A DNA stretch of 64,000 nt. It comes from Chondrus crispus. Lineage: Eukaryota > Rhodophyta > Florideophyceae > Gigartinales > Gigartinaceae. Both the position numbers and the translations under genes were made by a program. Shown here in pieces: positions 47,138 to 55,435 of this stretch (position 1 is its first letter; every line of letters begins with the position of its first letter). The notes beneath the pieces are model-generated. The model was given only the letters and a program-made list of their open reading frames with translations, was not told the origin of the DNA and made no database searches. Where the stretch lies: positions 62,001 to 126,000 of the forward strand of contig NW_005179013.1 in NCBI RefSeq assembly GCF_000350225.1. Direction: 5' to 3'.

Positions 47138-48023
47138 CTCATTCTGTCTTTTGTTTACAGGGGTCTACTATGAGAAAGGCATAGAAGGCTGTTGTACGAC
47201 TCGGGCTCAGAAATAGACCTCAGGGGTCTGGCTTCTTGAAAATTGCAACCTGCCATGAACATGAATAGCTTATGTATGACAGCATTCGATGTTTTCTGCC
47301 CACGTCCACTCATGACACCTCAGAGACTTCATCGGCACAGCCACTCTATAGCCGATGTGCGCAGCTGCTAACTGCGCTGTATATCACAGCCACTCCTTTT
47401 CATTTTACTTCTTTTGGGCATGGAAACGAACAAGGGGATGTAAAGACGAATGCATCCACATGTTATTGCTGAGAAGTTTTAACAAAAATTGCGTCTGCAT
47501 GGCAGGCAGCATTTGATATTTTCTGCCCACGTCCATCCATATTGCCCCAGCAGCTCCATCGATACTCAAAGGACAGTATACTCGATGTCTACTGCTGCGA
47601 GCTATGAATGATATCACGGCCGCTCTCTTTCGTTTTGGTACTTTCAGGTGATAAGTGAGTCAAAGGCACGGGGGCGTAAAGGCGAAAGCAACGCCATGCT
47701 TTTCCTCAGAAAGGAATCACTCGCAAGTCAACGGATGCAAGATTTTCCGGGAATAGATTTTTTGTTGATCATGCGGTCAATATTTGCTGGTCTGTTTTCA
47801 GCTTCTGTCCAATCCGGAACTGAAGCACATTCCTGTACCGGAGAAAACGAAGCGCTTCTAGTTAAGTAGAGTTGTATCGTTCACCGCGAATGGCCTAACA
47901 CCAAAGATATCGAATATCAATTCTAGCCAGACACGTCTTTCTCCGCATCTTTCTGCACCGAAACGAGCACAGAACCAGCTTGAAGTTGTTGCGCTGCGAC
48001 TCCACAGGCAATCATCGACACCA
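47138..48023. repeat. Intergenic region with a diverged ~230-bp tandem duplication (about 47275-47455 and 47502-47690)
   Basis: TTTTCTGCCCACGTCCA occurs at 47292 and 47519, ATATCACAGCCACTC-like at 47381 and 47611, and GTAAAGRCGAA at 47440 and 47676. The offsets of 227, 230 and 236 bp show two diverged copies in the same order. No open frame spans either copy. A duplicated small non-coding RNA gene or control region is possible. Confidence 0.75.
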
Positions 48024-48986
48024 ATGCCAAACACTGAAACAGCTTTTATACCGGTCTCTACATGCGGGCACGGCTTGGTGAAGAGACCGCGATATAGTAA
48101 TGCTGAGGTTAAGCAGAGAAGACCTGTATCTGAAATCTCTCTGCCGCGGAAACAAGTTTCTCGCATTTCAACCTCCAGATGCGTGTTAGGCAAGGGACTA
48201 AGCACTAGTTCTCCCGTGGCAAAGCCGATACCGTTCATCTCCACAACCACATCGTTGCAGACACACGCCTCGCCCCCCGTAAGACTCAGATCTGTCGGAA
48301 GTGATAGCGCTTCTTCCCGGTATGTCGAAAAGGTCTGCGCCGATGCTGTGGACGAATCAGATTATTTACCGGCATCGACGCCTTGGTCGCGCCTCCCGGC
48401 AAATTCGGAGGCTTCCGCTTTGGACGGGACTAGAACGTTTTGGGCAGGGACAATTTCATCAGCACTCCTAGCTCTTTTTGGGGCTGGACTTTGTGCGTTT
48501 TTTGACATTCCCATGCTGGGTAAAGGGTGGACTTTTTCTCCAAGTCTTCTAGGACAAGCAGTCCTCACGGTTATGCCCTTTCAAGTCGTCATGTATTTCA
48601 TATCGCGTCAGAGAGGCCTACAAGTAGATATGGAGGAGAATTTTCGAGCAATTTTTGAAAATAGGGCCCTATGGCAAGTAGGTGTGTTCTGCGCTTGTGT
48701 AGCGCTAGGAGAAGAAATATTCTTCCGGTCATGGCTTTTGGGTATTTTAGAGTCCTGGCAGTGGTCGCCGTATTTCGCTCTTGTGTCCTCGTCAGTCATT
48801 TTTGGCGTGCTTCACTCATATTCAAGGGTGTACATGGTGATCGCCACAGTTGCAGGCATGCTGTTTGGAGGTATGTTCCTTTCGTCAGGTCAGTCCTTGC
48901 TCAAACCACTTCTAGTTCATTTTCTCTACGACTTTTTTGCAATTTTAGTTCTGCAACGGGCCTGGTTGGCCTCAGATAAGTTATAG
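48024..48986 (+). CDS. CAAX protease/bacteriocin-processing (CPBP, ABI) family membrane protein
   Basis: ATG 48024 gives 320 aa. Residues 1-135 are Ser/Arg-rich and poor in acidic residues at the start, resembling an organelle (perhaps plastid) targeting region. The rest has about six membrane segments. The three family motifs are intact: GEEIFFR (E230, E231, R235), FGVLH (H264) and HFLYD (H299, D303). These residues form the intramembrane glutamate metalloprotease centre known from Rce1. Rce1 itself trims prenylated CAAX proteins in the ER, but the ABI branch in plants and cyanobacteria has varied or unknown substrates. This protein is closer to the ABI branch by motif form. It converges on NEMF with ~220 bp between stops. 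Substrate and location are inference. Confidence 0.85.
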   Translation: MPNTETAFIPVSTCGHGLVKRPRYSNAEVKQRRPVSEISLPRKQVSRISTSRCVLGKGLSTSSPVAKPIPFISTTTSLQTHASPPVRLRSVGSDSASSRYVEKVCADAVDESDYLPASTPWSRLPANSEASALDGTRTFWAGTISSALLALFGAGLCAFFDIPMLGKGWTFSPSLLGQAVLTVMPFQVVMYFISRQRGLQVDMEENFRAIFENRALWQVGVFCACVALGEEIFFRSWLLGILESWQWSPYFALVSSSVIFGVLHSYSRVYMVIATVAGMLFGGMFLSSGQSLLKPLLVHFLYDFFAILVLQRAWLASDKL

Positions 48987-49205
48987 TTTTTTGTACGTCT
49001 TCAGTTTCAGTATTTAAGGTAAAAAACAGATTTCCGGAATGGCTCATGTTCATGCGTAACTGTACAGCTGGTATTGCGTCGAGTAGAAACCTTTGAGATG
49101 AATGGTGATCTAGGTTGACCCTGTATCCGACCAGTGCGAAAGACTGTACTTGGTTCAAGCGGCATGACCCTTGACCGTCGTCCTTATGCGTCGCAGTGGG
49201 AGTCT

Positions 49206-52200
49206 CTATTTCCGCTTGTAACATTTCTTTGAGGATTGTTTTTTCGGTTTCTGCATCGATTTTTGCGCCTCCGCAAGTCCCGGTGCCATTATCTTTACCC
49301 CTCCGAGCATGCTATGAATACCGGCACTCTCAGGGGATAGTCGAATAGAATCTCGCTCCTGCTTGAATTGTGAAAGGTCTTTCTCGGCCTGTTTCAAAAA
49401 AAGGGCAATAGCTGATCGATATGCTTTGCCACGCTTCGTGCTTCCTGGCATTAGTTTCACTCGATATCGGTAGTTTGTTAAGGCTCCGTAGGGTGCACAC
49501 ATGGGAAGAGCATATTGCACGGTGTCAGTTGGTAGAGGTACAGATGTCAACATGTCAAGGATACGCATTGACTCCTGCTCCAAATTTTCCAATTCTACGA
49601 TTCCCTCTTCCTCTGTGAGCCGCATAACTTCACGCCTCTCACTTCTCCTTTCCCGTCTTTTGCCGCTATCCTCGTCGACACTTGTGGATGCATTTTCCGC
49701 CTCCTGCAGTGTCTCTGCATCTTCTCCTTCGTCCTCGTCTGTCGCTGCTGTTTCTTCCTTGATCGGTTTTGAGCCCAAGATTGCAAGCGCAATCTTTCGT
49801 TCCTCTTCATCCTGATCGCTGTATTTCTTCATTTTCTTCAGTTTGTGCTTCTTCCCCCTGGGAAGTGGCGCCTGGCTCTTCCCCTTCTTTTCTTTCGCTT
49901 GCAAATCATCAGCCCCAACGATGCCACTTTCTTGGTCTTCAGGTGGATAAGAAGACTCTGTTGTATTCTGTGCCCCTCCTTTTTTGTTCTTCATTGCTCT
50001 CCGTGCCTTCGCAGACATATGCTTCTTTTTCGCGCGCGGGTTTTTCTTCAGCGGCTCCTGTTCAATGTTATCTTGGAGACTATCTGTACCCCTGCTCGAA
50101 CCTTCTGCAGCAAGGCTAGTTTGAGCTTGCTCAGATAGACGAACATTGGGAGACGGTGCCATCTCGCTCCCTTCCACAACGGGCGGGTTGTCATCACTTG
50201 AACTGGCGGTCTCCTTTGGCTCTGACAACGATGGCTGTACCCCTGCCTGGCTCTTAGTAATATCGTGAGGGTTCGGCACAGGCTCTTCACCCGTCTCGCT
50301 GGTAGTCGATACGTGTTGCGTTGTCGAGTTTCTGGCAGCTTCCTCAATACTGTCAAGCCGTCGAACACCTCTTTCACCTTTGTGAGCCGAAATACATGAT
50401 TCCTCTACCTTGAATATAAAGGCTACTCCCATAACGAGTTGGGTCGGATCCAAGTAGTTCTTCTTTCCTCGAATCATGAAGCTTCCAGTTGGTAGAAAAG
50501 CCCCCGAAGCGGTAGTTTTAGAAACCTGACTCGCCCTGACCCACCATGCAGAAGTAACGACCTTGGCCTCCCACGCTGATGATCTGCACATAGCAAATGT
50601 GCCTGCTTGTTCTAACGTCATGCGCGGAATCTCTCCGTAGCCTGATGCGCCCGGTCGCTTCTGATTCTTGGCGATGACGGAAGACGCCCCGTTCAGATCC
50701 GCATACACATATGCGTCTGCTGGACCGAGATACCTATTTACAAGCAGTTCGTTTTGCTGTGCATCCTTCCCGGCAACAATCAGATAATTCTCAGAGCTAA
50801 TGAACCAGTAGAACTTCTCAAACCACAAGGGCTTTCTTCTCGCTCTGATAGAGGCTGCTGCGGCTTCAGCTTCAATCTTGGAAGCTTCAGATGCTGCCCG
50901 CTTCGATGCGGCCTTCAATGTGCGATCTGTAGCTTCTACTGCTTTTTCCATCTTTGCAGCTGCATTCTTGCGCATCTCATAGTGACGTCTCGCATTAGCA
51001 TGTGCTCCCAAGCTAATATCCACGGACACAAGAAGGGCTTTTCGCGTTTGTGATGATGGTTCGAATCTAGACCGCCTAGATCTAAGATAGCGGTCGTTCT
51101 GGCCACAGCCATCATCACCGTCGTCGTCATCGTATTCGTTTTCTTCATCGCCATCATCTTCATCATCAGAATTGTCGTCTTCCTCGTCTTCCTGGGCATC
51201 GTCTACACCAAATGTGTCTTCCAACATCAAAGTGATCTCATTCCTGTCAAGTTGCAACGAATGGATGATCTCCGCAACCGGGTTTCCATTCCTCTTCTCT
51301 TCACTGACCATTCTCGCAAGCCCATCCCACGGCACTGCTGCAGCGACAGCGCTCCGAATAACCGTGATCGCATTTTCAACGTCGGCAATATTGCCTTCGA
51401 TGGCCTGCGCGCGTTCCCACGACAAATCGCGAGCACTTTCTAGTATCGATACTTGGCCCTTCAATTCGTTGGCCAACTTGTCTACGCGCTTGTATGCAGC
51501 AGCCTCCCTCTTCGTCTGCGCCGCAGCCATCCTCTCTGACTCAAGGCGCGAAAAGAACTCGTCAGCCGCCTCATCGAAGGTGGCAAACTCCCTCCACGGG
51601 CGCTCTTTATACTGTTCGAACAAGTAGGGCGAGAACTCTTGGTATCTCTGGGTCGTGGCATCTGGACTACCCGGGCCAGGCTGCGGCGCGTTCGTCGAGA
51701 CGATGAAGCCCTTGACAGGATTTCCCGACTCAATCTGGTTGGTGAGGCTGTCCTCGACCTCTCTCAAGGCGTCAAACATGTCTCGCAGGACTCGTTGATC
51801 CGCTGCAAGGTGCGGCAACGAAGCGCCCGCTCCGGCGCGCAACAGGGCATGCTCCACAAGCGCTGGTTCCAGACAGAGGACTGAAGCGAGGGCCTTCTTC
51901 GGGTCTGCGCGGGCGGCGAGCTTTTTCCGTGCCGCACGCGTCGGGGCCGCGAGCAGGGCGGCCTCGTCGGGGACGAGCTGGGCGGCATCGCGCACGGAGC
52001 GAACAAAGGCATCGAAGTCGGGGGCGAGGACCTCGCGGGCGTTTTCGATGGGGTAGCGCTCCTTGGGTGCGACGGGGGCGGCGCCCGGGGTGGTGGGGCG
52101 GAAGGTGCGCAGGACGGTGAGGATGGAGAGGCCGCCGTCGGTGAGGATGACGTTGCCGCCGGAGAAGCACTCGACGATGATGTGGGCCGCGACCTCGCCG

Positions 52201-52556
52201 GCGGCCGAGAAGACGATGTCGACGATGCGATCGCCGGCGAGCTGGCGCACGGCGTCCAGGCGGCGCGTGCGCACGTGCTTGCGCAGCTTGAGGCAGAAGC
52301 CCGTGGGCAGGTCCTTGTCGCGGTCGAAGTGGGTGACGTGCAGGCGCACGCCGGATTCGACCAGCAGCAGGCGCTTCTGCCACGCGGGCTGGGCCGAAGG
52401 CGGGTGCGTGCGCGGCGGCGGGACGGCGAGCTTGAGGATGTAGGTGCGGCCGTTGTGCGCGTCGTACACGTTGGCGACGCGGGCGCCGCGCAGCGTGGCG
52501 TCCAGCGTGGACGACTGGACGCGCAGGTCCAGTAGACCCATGCGGGTTTTCACCAT
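49206..52556 (-). CDS. NEMF: NEMF/Rqc2 (Tae2) ribosome quality-control factor
   Basis: The frame extends upstream, but ATG 52556 (MVKTRMGLLDLR) matches the universal NEMF start and gives 1,116 aa. The NFACT-N domain begins at once. The central coiled coils (about 340-450) include an Asp/Glu-only tract coded near 51100-51190. The NFACT-R (DUF814) domain contains WFEKFYWFISSENYLIVAG and a DLNGASSVIAKN block. The C-terminal NFACT-C domain has ALPMCAPYGALTNYRYRVK. In other eukaryotes this protein binds stalled 60S subunits with peptidyl-tRNA, recruits Listerin/Ltn1, and adds C-terminal Ala/Thr (CAT) tails. Domain order and length are normal. The 5' half is notably GC-rich compared with the 3' half, producing long antisense shadows. 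Confidence 0.95.
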   Translation of the reverse strand: MVKTRMGLLDLRVQSSTLDATLRGARVANVYDAHNGRTYILKLAVPPPRTHPPSAQPAWQKRLLLVESGVRLHVTHFDRDKDLPTGFCLKLRKHVRTRRLDAVRQLAGDRIVDIVFSAAGEVAAHIIVECFSGGNVILTDGGLSILTVLRTFRPTTPGAAPVAPKERYPIENAREVLAPDFDAFVRSVRDAAQLVPDEAALLAAPTRAARKKLAARADPKKALASVLCLEPALVEHALLRAGAGASLPHLAADQRVLRDMFDALREVEDSLTNQIESGNPVKGFIVSTNAPQPGPGSPDATTQRYQEFSPYLFEQYKERPWREFATFDEAADEFFSRLESERMAAAQTKREAAAYKRVDKLANELKGQVSILESARDLSWERAQAIEGNIADVENAITVIRSAVAAAVPWDGLARMVSEEKRNGNPVAEIIHSLQLDRNEITLMLEDTFGVDDAQEDEEDDNSDDEDDGDEENEYDDDDGDDGCGQNDRYLRSRRSRFEPSSQTRKALLVSVDISLGAHANARRHYEMRKNAAAKMEKAVEATDRTLKAASKRAASEASKIEAEAAAASIRARRKPLWFEKFYWFISSENYLIVAGKDAQQNELLVNRYLGPADAYVYADLNGASSVIAKNQKRPGASGYGEIPRMTLEQAGTFAMCRSSAWEAKVVTSAWWVRASQVSKTTASGAFLPTGSFMIRGKKNYLDPTQLVMGVAFIFKVEESCISAHKGERGVRRLDSIEEAARNSTTQHVSTTSETGEEPVPNPHDITKSQAGVQPSLSEPKETASSSDDNPPVVEGSEMAPSPNVRLSEQAQTSLAAEGSSRGTDSLQDNIEQEPLKKNPRAKKKHMSAKARRAMKNKKGGAQNTTESSYPPEDQESGIVGADDLQAKEKKGKSQAPLPRGKKHKLKKMKKYSDQDEEERKIALAILGSKPIKEETAATDEDEGEDAETLQEAENASTSVDEDSGKRRERRSERREVMRLTEEEGIVELENLEQESMRILDMLTSVPLPTDTVQYALPMCAPYGALTNYRYRVKLMPGSTKRGKAYRSAIALFLKQAEKDLSQFKQERDSIRLSPESAGIHSMLGGVKIMAPGLAEAQKSMQKPKKQSSKKCYKRK

Positions 52557-53869
52557 GGTGGATGCGGCGGAGGGGGGCAGTGGGTGGTCGGACGGCAGTG
52601 GCGTCTCGGGGGTTGAGGCAGACGGCGGGGGGGGGGGGGGGAGAAGGAGGGGAAGGTGGTACGAGGAGGGACGGTCGACAGCTCTGGGGGATAAGAACAC
52701 GTGGCATACGTGTTTTTGAGGAGGTGGAGTTGACGGCGAGGAGGTCGAGATTAGACCTTGTATGCGAAACGTGTACGTACTCAATTGGTTGTGGTTGTTG
52801 GGATGCGCCGTGGTGAGGGCGAGGCTGGAAGCATTGTTCTGGTGCTTGTACTGTAGAGTTGTGTGTGTGTGTACACTGCTGGCAAATCATCAATGACGGC
52901 ACGCCCGATTGTAGAGTTGTGTGTAGAGATGTGTGTACAGTTGGGCTCCTGCTTTCCACAACCGTGCATGTCCCGCAACAAGTGCAGCTTGAGCACCGTC
53001 GGGTAAAACCCTGTGTGTGTGCAGTTGGGCTGCTGCTTTTCCACAAAGAATCGAGACAGCATCCTGCTGTGTCTGTAAAGGCTTGTAAGCTAAATGCGCA
53101 TTATCCGACCAGGCGTTATCATAGCATAATACTCTGCGATTTTGATTTCTTTTCAACTTTGTTTGCCATGGTTTCTATTTTTCTTTGGTTTTTCTTTGGT
53201 AGGGTGTGTGCACCCTACCAAAGAAAAAAATATATAAATATATAAATATATAAAAAACAATTTTTTTTTGCACAGTTAGACCTCAAGACCGCATAAAGCC
53301 CGAAAGTATGGAAAATGGGTAGTGTGAGGCAACTTTTTTTTTCTTCTCAACACCTTTATGTGCGTCAACGAGTTGGATTTCGCTAGAATCGGCAAGCAAG
53401 TGCTTCACTTGTGTGTTGGCGTTGGCGTTGCGGATTCCAAAAACGACAAGCTTGTCCAGAAAAAATGAAATAACTTTTGTCCTCATATGACGTATCGCGT
53501 ATGATAAAAGCGTTTATTTACAAGCAGAGAGATTCCGCGGTCCGATCGACACAAGGGCGAGGCGGTCTAAACCACGCCTGACCGCTGCCGACCGCTGCCG
53601 ACCGCTGCAAATTTGCACCAACCAGTCACAACCGCCCAACCGAACCTCCCCAACACAACTGCCCCCCTTTGAGGTCACCGCACCCAACTCATCCACAATC
53701 CCACATACACCCGCTCGCCCCTCTCCCATCAACCTCTCATCTCCCATCCCCCCCATCTCCCCACCCCCCCATCTCTCCCGCCCCCCCCACCTCCGCCATC
53801 CCCCACACCCGCATCTCCCCCACCCCCGCATCTCCCCCACCCCATCTCCCCCATCTCCATCCCCGCGCG
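52557..53869. other. Divergent upstream region of NEMF (-) and the aldo/keto reductase gene (+)
   Basis: No gene is supported. It contains a G-run of about a dozen near 52630, CTGTAGAGTTGTGTG repeats near 52853-52930, a strong hairpin at 53189-53228, an AT-rich stretch to 53275, and a C-rich tract (53690-53860) just before the AKR start. The 68 codons upstream of ATG 53870 are open only because of the C-rich tract. Confidence 0.5.
53189..53228. repeat. Perfect 18-bp hairpin with 4-nt loop, followed by an AT-rich microsatellite
   Basis: TTTTTCTTTGGTAGGGTG (53189-53206) and its exact complement (53211-53228) flank TGTG. ATATATAAATAT-type repeats follow to about 53260, then a T-run. Confidence 0.95.
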
Positions 53870-54985
53870 ATGCCCGCCTTCCTACCCCCGAGGCTCCCGC
53901 CCGCGGTTCCGCCCTGCCGCCGGCGCGTCTCGCCACGCTGCAGCACGGCCGCGCAACCCGACCAGATCCAGCTCGGGTCGGCCTCTCTCTCGCTGTCGAC
54001 GTCGCGCCTCGCGGCCGGCACGCTGGCGTGGGGCGACCGCACGCGCGGCTACGGCACCGACTTCAACGACGCCGACCTCTCGGCCGCCTTTTCCTTCCTG
54101 CTGCGCAACGGCGTCACCTTCTTCGACACGGCCGAGGTCTACGGCTACCGCTCGCGCCCCACCTCCGAGAGCGCCGAGCACCTCCTCGGCCAATTCCGCA
54201 CCGCCGTTCCCGGCGCCGACGCCGCCCTCCTCAGCACAAAGTACTTCCCCATCCCCTGGACTGACCTGCTCGTCTCCGGCGGCCGCGGCGGCCTGCGCCT
54301 CGGACGCACTGCCGTCCTCGCCGCCCTCAGGGCCTCGCTCACCAGGATGGGCCTCGCTTCCATCCCGCTTTACGTCATCCACTTTCCCTTCTCCGCCTAC
54401 CCGGGCGCCCAGCGCGCTATCGTCGATGGCTTTGCCGACGCGTACAACCTCGGCTTGGTGTCTGCCGTGGGCTTGTCCAACTTCGACACCCCGCAACAGC
54501 TGAAGCAAGTCTGTAACATGTTTGCGGAGCGCGACGTCCCGGTCGTGTCCAACCAGATCAAGTACAGCCTCATCGACCGCCGCGCCGAGGCCAATGGCCT
54601 GTTGGAGACCGCCAAAGAGCTGGACCTCGTCTGTTTTGCGTACGAGCCGCTTGCAAAGGGCCTTCTCACCGGCAAGTTTACCGACCCGGAGAGACTCGTG
54701 TCCCCGGGGAGACGCTTTACCGCCCAGCAGCTCGCCTTTTATAAGCAGCTCACCAACTTGATGAAGTTTGTCGGTGCCGTCCAAGGAGGCAGGGGACCTC
54801 GCTCTGTAGCCCAGGTCGCTGTCAAGTACGTCATGGCCAAGGGCTTTGTGCCAATTTGTGGTGTTAAGAACGAGGGGCAGGCAAGGGAACTGGTTACGGC
54901 TATGGACCCAAGGTGGTCGCTCGAAGATTATGTCGAACTTCTCGATGAAAAGAGTGACTATCTTGCGAAACAAAAACGCCGGTGA
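53870..54985 (+). CDS. Aldo/keto reductase, probably organelle-targeted
   Basis: ATG 53870 gives 371 aa; the in-frame ATG at 53669 would add 67 Pro/His/Ser-rich codons of a C-rich leader and is unlikely. Residues 1-28 are basic and proline-rich (PPCRRRVSPRCS), compatible with a plastid or mitochondrial transit peptide. The TIM-barrel AKR fold shows the catalytic tetrad D86, Y91 (FFDTAEVYG), K124 (LSTKYF) and H171 (YVIHFPF). AVGLSNFDTPQQL and FAYEPLAKGLLTGKF are conserved barrel strands. By general form it resembles plant plastid aldo/keto reductases, including the pyridoxal-reductase group, which use NADPH to reduce carbonyls. The exact substrate cannot be read from the sequence. No break or intron is seen. 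Confidence 0.9.
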   Translation: MPAFLPPRLPPAVPPCRRRVSPRCSTAAQPDQIQLGSASLSLSTSRLAAGTLAWGDRTRGYGTDFNDADLSAAFSFLLRNGVTFFDTAEVYGYRSRPTSESAEHLLGQFRTAVPGADAALLSTKYFPIPWTDLLVSGGRGGLRLGRTAVLAALRASLTRMGLASIPLYVIHFPFSAYPGAQRAIVDGFADAYNLGLVSAVGLSNFDTPQQLKQVCNMFAERDVPVVSNQIKYSLIDRRAEANGLLETAKELDLVCFAYEPLAKGLLTGKFTDPERLVSPGRRFTAQQLAFYKQLTNLMKFVGAVQGGRGPRSVAQVAVKYVMAKGFVPICGVKNEGQARELVTAMDPRWSLEDYVELLDEKSDYLAKQKRR

Positions 54986-55435
54986 AGGAGAGGACTAGAG
55001 AAGAACTGCGAGAAATACCGGCGGCGAGAAGTTTTTTCAAGTGGGCGTTACCACAGGGGCATGTGCGCACTTTCAGATGACATGGTTGCCATTGGGATAC
55101 CGATGTCTCAAAAGCTCCTATGCTCAACATAGCGAGAGAGCCTCATGCAAATATTGTTTTACCTAGCTCCGAAGTGAGTAATGTGATGCATCTGTGAGTG
55201 CATACGTTCCTATCTAGCTGACCTGTAAGTTGAGGGTGTCTTGACGTACGCCGTATCATGGCGGAGTCGCCAACTCGATTGTGATTGCGCAAAAGCGAGC
55301 TCACACTTTGTTAGATGCTTTGTCAAGCTCCCACAACGCGAGCGGTCAGAATGAAAAAAAGCAGAGTTGACAATGACACGTCTGTCAACACAGCAGAAGA
55401 CGAAGAATGACTAATACGCGCACGTCTATGCAGAG
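54986..55435. other. Convergent intergenic region
   Basis: About 450 bp between the stops of the AKR gene (+) and the His-tail gene (-). No gene or strong structure was seen. Confidence 0.45.

Noticed and set aside
36268..49206. NOC1 and POLR1B proximity as a ribosome-biogenesis cluster
   Set aside because: They are separated by DML1 and SPO11 on mixed strands; chance neighbourhood is sufficient.
51772..53046. 424-codon minus-strand ORF, Arg/Pro/Ala-rich
   Set aside because: Frame-shifted shadow over the GC-rich 5' end of NEMF; composition is typical of a wrong frame.
53882..54973. 363-codon minus-strand ORF opposite the aldo/keto reductase
   Set aside because: GC-rich antisense shadow of a clearly conserved gene.
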